A stretch of DNA of 64,000 nucleotides from JBBSDP01 sp038240605 (GTDB lineage Bacteria > Planctomycetota > Phycisphaerae > Tepidisphaerales > Tepidisphaeraceae). The notes under the pieces were generated by a model that did not search any database, had not been told where the DNA came from, and worked only from the letters and a program-made list of their open reading frames with translations. The stretch covers positions 1-64,000 of the forward strand of contig JBBSDP010000016.1 in NCBI GenBank assembly GCA_038240605.1, given 5' to 3'. The position numbers were made by a program, and so were the translations under genes. The first letter of the stretch is position 1; every line of letters starts with the position of its first letter. Shown one piece after another: positions 16,913 through 24,943 of the stretch.

Positions 16913-17785
16913 TCACGTGTCGGCGAACGGGGGAAGACCACCCGACGACGGCCCCTGATTCTGTATCGCCCGGACCATCCGAACCACTTGAGACATCGCC
17001 GCTAGGTCATGGACACGCACGACATCCGCTCCGTTGGCGATGCTCCAGGCAATTGTCGCGGCGGTCCCGAATAGCCGGTGCGGATCCGAATCGCCCGTCA
17101 CCTTTGCGATGAACCCCTTGCGGCTCGTTCCCAGGACCAACGGCCTTTCGAGCCTGCGGAACTCCCTCAGACGGCGCAGCAGCTCCAGGTTGTGATCCAC
17201 GGTTTTTCCGAAACCGATGCCCGGATCGACCAGCAGGCGGGCACGGTCTATTCCCGCGAATTCGGCGGCATCAACCCGCTCTGACAAAAACGTGCAAATT
17301 TCGGCGACGACGTCGTCGTATCGCGGCGCCACCTGCATCGTTGCCGGTTGCCCCTGCATGTGCATGAGGATGGCGGCTGCGCCGGATCGGGCGAGCAGGG
17401 GAAACATCGCCGGGTCGTCGCGTCCCGCGGAGACATCGTTGATGACGTTCGCGCCATCCCCCAGCGCCGCCTCGGCGACCGTTGCCAGGGAGGTATCGAC
17501 CGAGATGAGTGTGTTGGCCCGGCGTGTCCTCAGAGCCCGCAGGACTGGCACGATCCGACGTATCTGCTCTTCGGCAGATACTCGGACTGCGCCCGGCCGA
17601 GTCGATTCGCCGCCGATGTCGATCCAGTCGGCGCCCTCGGCGATCAACTGCCCGACATGGTCGACGGCATGATCGATATCACAAAATTGCCCGCCGTCAC
17701 TGAAACTATCGGGAGTCAGGTTGAGGATCCCCATCACCAGCGGCGGCCGGTGGGGATCGAGCAGCCAACGATTAAATGCGCGCAT
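16913..17785 (-). CDS. folP: Dihydropteroate synthase
   Basis: 290 residues from the ATG at 17785 (a TTG at 17791 is the alternative). It condenses p-aminobenzoate with hydroxymethyl-dihydropterin diphosphate in folate synthesis. All family boxes are present in order: GILNLTPDSFSDGG, DIGGESTRPGA, NVINDVSAG, DPGIGFGKT and GTSRKGFI. Spacing to cdaA (92 bp) suggests co-transcription, the folP-cdaA pairing also being known from other bacteria. Confidence 0.96.
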   Translation of the reverse strand: MRAFNRWLLDPHRPPLVMGILNLTPDSFSDGGQFCDIDHAVDHVGQLIAEGADWIDIGGESTRPGAVRVSAEEQIRRIVPVLRALRTRRANTLISVDTSLATVAEAALGDGANVINDVSAGRDDPAMFPLLARSGAAAILMHMQGQPATMQVAPRYDDVVAEICTFLSERVDAAEFAGIDRARLLVDPGIGFGKTVDHNLELLRRLREFRRLERPLVLGTSRKGFIAKVTGDSDPHRLFGTAATIAWSIANGADVVRVHDLAAMSQVVRMVRAIQNQGPSSGGLPPFADT

Positions 17786-17832
17786 TTCCAAGGGTAGACC
17801 GGAAAGAAGATGAAGATTATATTGGGCAATCG

Positions 17833-18045
17833 ATGAAGATTATGTTAGATCAGCATCGAAGTTACGCCGATAAGAATTGCATGCGGACAGCCTTTACCAG
17901 GATCGCATACGTGACGCTGATCGGGGGGATCATCGGCGGCGTCTGGTGGCTGGGACGCGTGCAGCATGAAGACCTGCAAATGAACCGCTACGGACTGCCC
18001 GCCCCGAAACAAGCCGTGGTCTACATACAGGCCGCTGAACGATAG
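17833..18045 (+). CDS. Possible small single-pass membrane protein
   Basis: Up to 70 residues from the ATG at 17833; an ATG at 17881 would give a shorter form starting MRTAFTRIAYVTLIGGIIGG. One hydrophobic helix (TLIGGIIGGVWWLG) is followed by a polar tail. No Shine-Dalgarno stands out and no family is recognised. It is divergent from folP. Confidence 0.4.
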   Translation: MKIMLDQHRSYADKNCMRTAFTRIAYVTLIGGIIGGVWWLGRVQHEDLQMNRYGLPAPKQAVVYIQAAER

Positions 18046-18076
18046 GCTCCCCCGCCGGCGGTGCCTTCCCACCGCT

Positions 18077-18526
18077 TCATTCGACCAGATTCTTCTCGAA
18101 GACGACCAGATTGTCGGCGTGCGTCGAGTCCCAGCGGACGCCGACGAGGTCAAACCCCAGCGACACCGCGAAGTGAATGAACTCGCGCTGATGATTCATG
18201 CATTCGCAGCGGATGTATTCGTACCCGTGGTCCTTGGCCCACGCCTGCTGCGCTTCCTGCAACTGCCGCCCGACGCCGTGCCGGCGCAGGTCCGGCACCA
18301 CCGCCCCCAGCCAGTGGTAGAACATTCCCGGCTTGAGCTCAAAGCCGATCCAGAATCCGACCGGCTTCTCGTCCATGCGGGCCAGCAGCGTCAGCGTGTT
18401 GTAGCGGCCCATGAATCGGCGTTTGAAGAAATCGACCTCGCGCCGCGGGCGAAAGATCGTGTTGTACAGTTCCACCGCCTGGGGCAGAAGTCGTTCGTCG
18501 GCGATGATGATGTCAGCCTGGGCCAC
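18077..18526 (-). CDS. GNAT family N-acetyltransferase
   Basis: 149 residues from a GTG at 18526 that has GGAGG eight bases upstream; a longer in-frame reading into ftsH is rejected. The acetyl-CoA loop appears as LRRHGVGRQLQ, and the C-terminal 'FIHFAVSLGFDLVGVRW' is the usual GNAT beta6-beta7 region. The substrate is unknown. It is the first gene after the ftsH terminator on the same strand. Confidence 0.82.
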   Translation of the reverse strand: MAQADIIIADERLLPQAVELYNTIFRPRREVDFFKRRFMGRYNTLTLLARMDEKPVGFWIGFELKPGMFYHWLGAVVPDLRRHGVGRQLQEAQQAWAKDHGYEYIRCECMNHQREFIHFAVSLGFDLVGVRWDSTHADNLVVFEKNLVE

Positions 18527-18624
18527 GTCAAAAACCTCCAAAGGAGCGCCGGCATTATATCGGGATGAGCACTTGATTCCATTTCGGTGCGCGCGCGCTG
18601 GGTTTAACGGGGTGCCAAGGAAAA

Positions 18625-18649
18625 GGGCGGTCCAATGGATGGACCGCCC
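18625..18649 (-). terminator. Intrinsic terminator of ftsH
   Basis: Nine-bp arms GGGCGGTCC (18625-18633) and GGACCGCCC (18641-18649) with a 7-base loop, followed on the minus strand by TTTTCC. It sits 27 bp after the ftsH stop. Confidence 0.85.
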
Positions 18650-18675
18650 GAGATCGTCAAGTGAATCAGGCCGAA

Positions 18676-20724
18676 TCAGCCTGGGGCCGGCATCGGACCG
18701 CCGCCGAGTCGAACATCCGGCTCGGCATCGGTGGCGCCGGGTTGGATGATGGAGCCGCGACGGGTCTGCTCCTTTTCGAGCAGGTCGCCCACGGTCGGCT
18801 TCGTCAGGTTCTCGCCTCGCATGATGCGTTCGATATCTGGCGCGTCGAGCGTCTCGTATTTCATCAGCGCCTTGGCGACCGCTTCCACTCGATCCCGGTT
18901 GGCGTCGAGCAACTGGCGGGTCTCGTCGTAGAGGCGGTCGATCAGCTTCTTGACCTCTTCGTCGATCGCCTTGGCGATCTCCTCGGAGTACTCGCGGCCG
19001 CCCATGCCGAAATCCATGCCGGGGCGGTTGTCGTCGTCGCCGTAGAAGACGAAGCCGAGCCGGTCGTTCATGCCCCAGTCGCGGACCATGCGCCGGGCCA
19101 GGCTGGTGGCCTGGCGGATGTCGCCCATCGCGCCGGTGTTCACGTCGCCGCAGAAGGTCTCTTCGGCGATACGGCCGCCGAAGCAGGTCTTCATCGTCGC
19201 CAGGCACCACTTTCGCGACAGGTTGCTGCGGTCCTTCTCCGGCAGGGCCATGGTGGCGCCGCCGTAGTTGCCGCGCGGGATGATCGTCACCTTATGGATC
19301 GGATCGGCGTCCTTCGTCAGGTGCTGGACGACGGCATGCCCCGCCTCGTGATAGGCGGTGGCCAGCTTGTCCTTCTCGTCGATGACCCGGCTCTTGCGCG
19401 CCCGGCCCCAGCGGACCTTGTCGCGCGCCTCTTCCAGGTCGTCCATCTCGATGTATTCCTTGTCCGCCAGCGTCGCGCCCAGGGCCGATTCGTTGATGAT
19501 CGCGGCCAGGTCGGCGCCGCTGAACCCGGGCGTGGCGCGGGCGAGGCGCATCAGGTCGGCGTTGGGCCCAAGTTTCACCTTACGGCTGTGGACGCGCAGG
19601 ATCTCCATGCGCCCCTTGATGTCGGGCAGGGGCACGTAGATCTGGCGGTCGAAGCGGCCGGGACGAGTCAGGGCAGGGTCGAGCACGTCCACGCGGTTGG
19701 TGGCAGCGCAAACAATCACCTGGTCGTTGGTCTCAAAGCCGTCCATCTCCACGAGAATCGCGTTCAGCGTCTGTTCGCGCTCGTCATGCCCGCCGCTGCT
19801 GAAGCCGCTGCCGCGTCGGCGCCCGACGGCGTCGATTTCATCGAGGAAGATGATGCAGGGGCTGTTGTCCTTCGCCTGCTTGAACAGGTCGCGCACGCGC
19901 GACGCTCCGACGCCGACGAACATTTCGACGAAATCCGAGCCGGAGATGCTGAAGAAGGGGACGTCTGCCTCACCGGCAATCGCCTTGGCGAGCAGCGTCT
20001 TGCCGGTGCCCGGCTCGCCGACGAGGAGCACGCCGCGGGGGATGCGCCCGCCGAGCCGCTGGAACTTCTTGGGGTTCTTGAGGAACTCGACGATCTCCAT
20101 CACCTCTTCCTTGGCCTCTTCGATGCCGGCCACATCGTCGAAGGTGACGTTCGTATGTTCCTTGCTTGTGATCTTCGCCCGGCTTTTGCCGAAGTTCCCG
20201 AGCATCCCGCCGGCCCCGGCACTGTTTCGGAGCTGTCGGAAGACGAAGAACCAGATGAACCCGAAGATGAGCAGCCAGGGGATCAGGGGCAGGACGAACT
20301 GGAGGATGAGGTTATTGTTATTCTCGACCTCGACGCGTGTGGTCGCGGACGCCTTCTCGATGATGTCCTTTACGAAGTCCCAGCTTGCGCTCCCCATGCC
20401 GCTTGGAATCGAGGTTCGGAAGAAGCTGACCTTTTCATGGGGATTGCTGCTGACCGTTTCGGTGCCGCGAAACTTGCCCATGACCTCGTCGGCCTCGATC
20501 TTTACCGTGTCGATCTTGTCGGTCTTGAGCTTGTCGTAAAACTCGTTGAGGGAGATCGTGGCGTACTGGTTGCGTTGTTGGCGGAGCAGGACGAAGAGCA
20601 TGATCGCCAAGGCGCCGAAGAGGACCCACCCGAACAGGCCGCGACCGAAGCGGAGGCCGCCGTTGGCTGTACCCGGCCGCCGCTGTTTGGGTTGCTGAGG
20701 CCGTTCTGGCTTTTGTTCTGACAT
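18676..20724 (-). CDS. ftsH: ATP-dependent zinc metalloprotease FtsH
   Basis: 682 residues from the ATG at 20724, which has GAGGAG six bases upstream. Order: TM1 (~30-50), extracytoplasmic FtsH_ext domain, TM2 (LPLIPWLLIFGFIWFFVF), AAA+ module with Walker A GEPGTGKT (~234) and Walker B IIFLDEID, then peptidase M41 with zinc motif HEAGH (~460). It degrades membrane and regulatory proteins. The gene directly upstream carries a second copy of the FtsH N-terminal domain. Terminator at 18625-18649. Confidence 0.97.
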   Translation of the reverse strand: MSEQKPERPQQPKQRRPGTANGGLRFGRGLFGWVLFGALAIMLFVLLRQQRNQYATISLNEFYDKLKTDKIDTVKIEADEVMGKFRGTETVSSNPHEKVSFFRTSIPSGMGSASWDFVKDIIEKASATTRVEVENNNNLILQFVLPLIPWLLIFGFIWFFVFRQLRNSAGAGGMLGNFGKSRAKITSKEHTNVTFDDVAGIEEAKEEVMEIVEFLKNPKKFQRLGGRIPRGVLLVGEPGTGKTLLAKAIAGEADVPFFSISGSDFVEMFVGVGASRVRDLFKQAKDNSPCIIFLDEIDAVGRRRGSGFSSGGHDEREQTLNAILVEMDGFETNDQVIVCAATNRVDVLDPALTRPGRFDRQIYVPLPDIKGRMEILRVHSRKVKLGPNADLMRLARATPGFSGADLAAIINESALGATLADKEYIEMDDLEEARDKVRWGRARKSRVIDEKDKLATAYHEAGHAVVQHLTKDADPIHKVTIIPRGNYGGATMALPEKDRSNLSRKWCLATMKTCFGGRIAEETFCGDVNTGAMGDIRQATSLARRMVRDWGMNDRLGFVFYGDDDNRPGMDFGMGGREYSEEIAKAIDEEVKKLIDRLYDETRQLLDANRDRVEAVAKALMKYETLDAPDIERIMRGENLTKPTVGDLLEKEQTRRGSIIQPGATDAEPDVRLGGGPMPAPG

Positions 20725-20968
20725 AATTCTCCTCACCACAACGCCGCCTATTCGGCGCTGGGCTATCGGGGACCGTGGGGGGAAGGCACCGGGGGCCGCC
20801 TGATTCGTCTGGTCTTTACCGCGTGCGGCCTTTTTTTATATACGTCGGCCCACATCATACGGTCGTCGGCATCGCTTTTTCTAGCGGTCGGGCCGCCCGG
20901 TTGCGTGAAGCCGCGCAGATTCTGACATTTTCTATGATGTGTATCCGTGGCCGTCGATCTGCCGTGGA

Positions 20969-22075
20969 TCAGGGCTTGCCCCAATCCGCCTGAAGCTCTT
21001 GCACGATCGCCAGTGCCAGCCGCTGGAGCGACTCTTCTTCCGCCACGCGCTGCCCTTCGCCCAGCGTCGGATACCAGGAGGCGGTCTGCTCAAAGTCGTG
21101 GCGCTCGACGAGGATCTTGCCCGTCCGCAGGTCTTTCCAGGTGAACCCCACGGTGATCAAATAACGCTGGTCCTGCGGCAGCCCCGTTCGGAAGCTCTCG
21201 CTGGTGGTGTGAATCTGCACGCGCTCGATCTCCCCGGTCAGGATCGTGTCCGCCCGCTCGCGCGGCACCACCTTGTAAGGGGACTGGCCCTCGAGCTGGT
21301 TCACGACCGCTTTGGAAAGCATGAACTCGACGCCTCGATAAAAAGTCCGATTCGTAAAGATGGGGACCGCGACCGTCTTCACGTCGTCGCGAAAGAGCGT
21401 GTGATTCTGATAGCCGGCGGCGTTGTCCATGCTGCCGCTCTGCTGATAACCGCAGCCGGGAATGAGCGCGATCGCAGCCAGCGCGAAGCCGATCAATCCG
21501 GCGTTCGTCGCTGCACCGGTGAAAGGAGTAGGCGGGGCCGACGGCGGAAGTGGGGCTATCGCCGGCGGGTTCAAAACCACCACCTCGATCGGACCTTTCC
21601 TGGCGATGGCGTTCTTCCGAAACGTGCGGAAGACGAAGAACCAGATGAAAAAAAAGATCAGCAGCCAGGGAATCAGCGGCAGGATGAATTGGAGCAGCAG
21701 GTTGCTGGTGTTGTCCGCTTGAACATCGGCGCCATTTCGGTTTTCCAGGACCCACTGGCAGAACGACCAGTTCCCGCCGACACCGACAGGAATTTCGACT
21801 CGAAAATACTTTCCACTGGAAGGGACAAGTCGATAAGTGCCGGTAAGCTCATCGGCGCCAAGGGTCACTGACTGGATGTTGCCCGCCTGGAGATCATCGT
21901 AAAACGTACTGAGGTGGATTGCGGGAGCCGATCTAGGCTGTTGCCGCAGAAGCAAAAATAACATGGTGGCTACGACGATGAATACCAGCCATCCAAGCCA
22001 CGCAAGAATTCGCCGCTTTGGCTCCGGCGGCAAGCTCGAAGCGTACGGCACGTGTTGGGGGTACGGCTGTGTCAT
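20969..22075 (-). CDS. FtsH N-terminal domain fused to an LptE-like lipoprotein domain
   Basis: 368 residues. Residues 24-150 closely mirror the N-terminus of the FtsH encoded just downstream: TM1, a short FtsH_ext domain (LSTFYDDLQAGNIQSVTLGA) and TM2 (FILPLIPWLLIFFFIWFFVF), but no AAA+ or protease part follows. After a Pro-rich linker, residues ~191-208 form a third hydrophobic stretch ending in a lipobox IPGC (Cys208). The rest (DVKTVAVPIFTNRTFYRGVE ... ADTILTGEI) matches planctomycete LptE-like outer-membrane LPS-assembly lipoproteins. Possible internal initiation of the LptE part at a TTG (21574), preceded by GAGGTGG, cannot be excluded. It is 21 bp downstream of the bamD-like gene and 244 bp upstream of ftsH; that 244-bp gap (20725-20968) shows no gene. 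Confidence 0.85.
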   Translation of the reverse strand: MTQPYPQHVPYASSLPPEPKRRILAWLGWLVFIVVATMLFLLLRQQPRSAPAIHLSTFYDDLQAGNIQSVTLGADELTGTYRLVPSSGKYFRVEIPVGVGGNWSFCQWVLENRNGADVQADNTSNLLLQFILPLIPWLLIFFFIWFFVFRTFRKNAIARKGPIEVVVLNPPAIAPLPPSAPPTPFTGAATNAGLIGFALAAIALIPGCGYQQSGSMDNAAGYQNHTLFRDDVKTVAVPIFTNRTFYRGVEFMLSKAVVNQLEGQSPYKVVPRERADTILTGEIERVQIHTTSESFRTGLPQDQRYLITVGFTWKDLRTGKILVERHDFEQTASWYPTLGEGQRVAEEESLQRLALAIVQELQADWGKP

Positions 22076-22096
22076 CGTTCCCGAGATGGCTCAGGA

Positions 22097-23146
22097 TCAC
22101 GGCCCAAACACACCCGACGCCGGGCGCGAGGTGGGCTGCGTAGTCGGGGGCGCGGACCGCGCGGCGGGCGGCTGGTCCAGGGCCGAACGCGGCATTTTCT
22201 TTAGCGCGAGTTGTGCCGCCTGGGCGTCGCGCGAGTTGGGATACGTTTCAATCAGGGATCGATAAACGTAAACCGCCGCGCCCGGATGGCTCGTCCGGCG
22301 ATAGAAATCAGCCGTGTAGTAGAGCTTGTGCGCCAGGGTGTCGTCGATGCGCTGGATTCGTTCTTGCACGTTTTCCTCAGCGGCAAGGGCCGGGTACTTA
22401 TCGATTAATTCCAGGAACTGGGAGCGGGCGTCGATGAGCGGGGTCGCGTCGTACCGCGATCCGCGAAACTGCGCGAGCGACGAGAATGCCGCCCGCAGTT
22501 TCACATACGGGACTTCGGCGCTGCGCGGGTAACTGCGCAGGTAGGACGCATACGCATCGGCTGCCAGCTCGAACTGTGAGGAGCGGAAGTAATAATCGGC
22601 AGTCCGCAGCAGGGACCGCTCCGCGAGCGCCGATCCCGGAGCACGTTCCTGGATCCGGTAGAGCATTTCGATCGCCTCGTCCTCAGCCGTCAGGATGCGC
22701 AGGCCCAGGAACCGGTTCTTGTAGCCGTTCAGGTAGGCGTCGGCGATCTGATATTGCTTCTGGAGGGCCAACCCGAAGAAACGGCTCTCGGGATACTTGT
22801 CCATCAGCTCATCGAGAAAATAGAACGATTTGAAGCGGTCACGGCTGCCGGATTGGTAATAAACGTCTGCCAGGAGGAAGACCGCGCGGTCCCTATCGGT
22901 TGCATCGGGATGGGCTTCCATCCAGGGGGTGAGGATCTCGTGGGCGTCGTCGTCCCGGTGGGCATCGAGAAGGCGTTCAACCTGATCCAGCACCGGGTTG
23001 GGGACCGGCTGGCCTGCCGGCGCGGTCGTGGCGATATCGTGCCACTTTCCATGGCCGGCGTACTCGGAGACCTTCGGCTCCGCGGTCGCGTGCGTCGCCA
23101 TCCCCGCCACCAGGATCCATCCCGCGAGAAAGAGGCTCCATCGCAT
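22097..23146 (-). CDS. BamD-like outer-membrane assembly protein (TPR)
   Basis: 349 residues from the ATG at 23146. The signal peptide is RWSLFLAGWILVAGMATHATA; no lipobox Cys is visible, unlike classical BamD. The body is TPR-like helical repeats with the YfiO/BamD pattern (FELAADAYASYLRSYPRSAEVPYVKL, then YDATPLIDARSQFLELIDKYP). BamD is a part of the BAM complex that inserts beta-barrels. It is followed 21 bp later by the FtsH-N/LptE-like gene, so outer-membrane assembly functions are grouped. Divergent from recO. Confidence 0.82.
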   Translation of the reverse strand: MRWSLFLAGWILVAGMATHATAEPKVSEYAGHGKWHDIATTAPAGQPVPNPVLDQVERLLDAHRDDDAHEILTPWMEAHPDATDRDRAVFLLADVYYQSGSRDRFKSFYFLDELMDKYPESRFFGLALQKQYQIADAYLNGYKNRFLGLRILTAEDEAIEMLYRIQERAPGSALAERSLLRTADYYFRSSQFELAADAYASYLRSYPRSAEVPYVKLRAAFSSLAQFRGSRYDATPLIDARSQFLELIDKYPALAAEENVQERIQRIDDTLAHKLYYTADFYRRTSHPGAAVYVYRSLIETYPNSRDAQAAQLALKKMPRSALDQPPAARSAPPTTQPTSRPASGVFGP

Positions 23147-23254
23147 GGGCGGGGATTGTAGTGGCCGATAGAACCCCCAGCAACACGAGTCCGCTTCAAT
23201 CTCGATCAAGGTGCATCCCCGCGCACCCGGACCTAGAATGTGAACGCGAATCTT

Positions 23255-24025
23255 ATGGCCCTTGTTAACGACCGCTGCATCTGCCTGCGAAAGACGGAGT
23301 ACAGCGAGACATCGCAGATCCTCAACCTGTTTGCCCGGGAGCACGGGATCATCCGCGCGATCGCCAAGGGGGCGCACCGGCGGACCAAGGCAGGGGCGAG
23401 CAAGTTCGATGGGGGCGTCGATTTCCTGGACGTCGGCGAAGCCGTCTTCACCCATGACCCTAGCCGAGAACTGGCGACGCTGACCGAGTGGAACCTTCGC
23501 GAGGGGCACTTGGGCCTGCGCGTGACGCTGCGCGGAATGTTCCTGGGCCTCTATGCCGCTGAGCTAGTCAGCCGGCTGATCGAGGAGCACGATCCGCACG
23601 TCGAGCTGTTTGACCGTCTCGAGGCGGTCTTCCCCGAGTTGGCCACGTCGCGACGTGAGGAGGCGTTCCTCGCCTTCGAGCTGGATGTCCTCAAGGAGAG
23701 CGGCTATCTGCCGGACCTCTTCCGGTGCGCCGAATGCGGCTCGGATGCACAGCGCTGGGCGAACAGTTACTTCTCCCCCAGCCGCGGCGGTGTGATTTGC
23801 CGTAACTGCGAGGGCGCGTCGCCGGACCGCCAGGAGATCGACATCCGCCTGCTGCGGATGCTGCACGCATTGCTCCGCCTGCCGCGCGCCAACGGCGTCG
23901 CCGCCCGCCTGCCACAACTCACTCGCCACCAGACCGACCCGATCAACCGGCTGCTGACGAACCACGTGGAACACACGCTCGGCAAACGCCTGCGCATGCC
24001 GCGCTACGTGTTGCCTGCACATTGA
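23255..24025 (+). CDS. recO: DNA repair protein RecO
   Basis: 256 residues from the ATG at 23255 (GTG at 23240 possible). The N-terminal OB fold contains LRKTEYSETSQILNLFAREHG, a clear RecO opening, and the C-terminal part has a Cys4 zinc site (CAECG ... CRNC). RecO loads RecA with RecR on SSB-coated gaps. It converges tail to tail with the glycosyltransferase at 24026. Confidence 0.93.
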   Translation: MALVNDRCICLRKTEYSETSQILNLFAREHGIIRAIAKGAHRRTKAGASKFDGGVDFLDVGEAVFTHDPSRELATLTEWNLREGHLGLRVTLRGMFLGLYAAELVSRLIEEHDPHVELFDRLEAVFPELATSRREEAFLAFELDVLKESGYLPDLFRCAECGSDAQRWANSYFSPSRGGVICRNCEGASPDRQEIDIRLLRMLHALLRLPRANGVAARLPQLTRHQTDPINRLLTNHVEHTLGKRLRMPRYVLPAH

Positions 24026-24943
24026 TTAGGCCGCGGATTGCATGACGTTCCATCTCACTTGCCAGCGGAGCGGCATCAGGCTCGGCTCGCTGCCGTAGGC
24101 GGCCTGGAAGGCGTCGAACATCGTCAGGTAGAGGTATCGCCACTGGGGATCCACGGGATCCATCGTGACATCGCGGACGCTGTAGCCGCCGAAGCGGCCG
24201 CGGAGGTTGCGCACCTGCTCGTCGGTCACCTCGAAGTCCGGCAACATGCGCCGAATCGACAGGGCGGCGATGCGGTCGTGGTTCTCCAACTGCTGTTCCT
24301 TGTCGGTTCGGCTCGCTCCATTTCGCAGCCGGTAGCGGACGAGCGGCTCCGCCAGGTTGGCGCCGCGGGCCACGCGAAGCAGGCGCGTCCAGAGCTCGTA
24401 ATCCTGGGCAGTGCGGAACGTGCGATCGTACTGAAGGCGGTGACGCTTGAGAAGTTCCGCGCGGAGCATGACGGTCGGGTGGCCAAACGGGTTGCCAAGC
24501 AGCGATTTCCAGCGGATCGCCAGGTCCTCCACCGGCGGATGGGAACGACCAACCAACTGATCGTGTTCGTCGATCAGCAGGCGCGCTGAGCCGAGGATTC
24601 CAATGTCCGCGCGCTGCTCGAGCACCTCGACCTGCCGATGCAGGCGCTCGGGGACCGCGACATCGTCCGCGTCGATCCGCGCGACAAATCGTCCGCGGCA
24701 TTCGCGCAGGCCGCGGTTGAGCGAGGCGGTCAGGCCCCAGTTTCGTTTGCTGAGGGTGAGCCGGATCCGCGGGTCGTTGATCGTGTTGAGCAGTTCGGTG
24801 GAGCCGTCGGTGGAGCCGTCATCGATGATGATGAACTCCAGGTCGTCCAGCGTTTGCGCGAGGATGCTTTCGACGGCCGCCGTCAGGTGGCTCGCATCGT
24901 TGTAGACGGACATGAGCACGCTTACGAGAGGCTTACCAGGCAT
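24026..24943 (-). CDS. Family 2 glycosyltransferase
   Basis: 305 residues from the ATG at 24943 (upstream starts at 24964 and GTG 24988 are possible). GT-A fold: KPLVSVLMSVYNDASHL at the start, EFIIIDDGSTDGS, and the DxD motif RIDADDVAVPERL. It transfers a sugar from a nucleotide donor; the acceptor is unknown. It is the last gene of the seven-gene minus-strand operon and overlaps asnB by 22 bp. Confidence 0.92.
   Translation of the reverse strand: MPGKPLVSVLMSVYNDASHLTAAVESILAQTLDDLEFIIIDDGSTDGSTELLNTINDPRIRLTLSKRNWGLTASLNRGLRECRGRFVARIDADDVAVPERLHRQVEVLEQRADIGILGSARLLIDEHDQLVGRSHPPVEDLAIRWKSLLGNPFGHPTVMLRAELLKRHRLQYDRTFRTAQDYELWTRLLRVARGANLAEPLVRYRLRNGASRTDKEQQLENHDRIAALSIRRMLPDFEVTDEQVRNLRGRFGGYSVRDVTMDPVDPQWRYLYLTMFDAFQAAYGSEPSLMPLRWQVRWNVMQSAA

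Noticed and set aside
18527..19210. Upstream extension of the GNAT gene into ftsH
   Set aside because: The extension is antisense-like Arg-rich sequence in the ftsH region, while a GTG with a GGAGG site fits the GNAT family start.
18661..20721. A 686-codon + strand open frame
   Set aside because: Mirror of ftsH, with no recognisable protein features.
20819..20838. Hairpin CCGCGTGCGG followed by seven T on the + strand as a terminator
   Set aside because: The stem is only 4 bp and no + strand gene precedes it.
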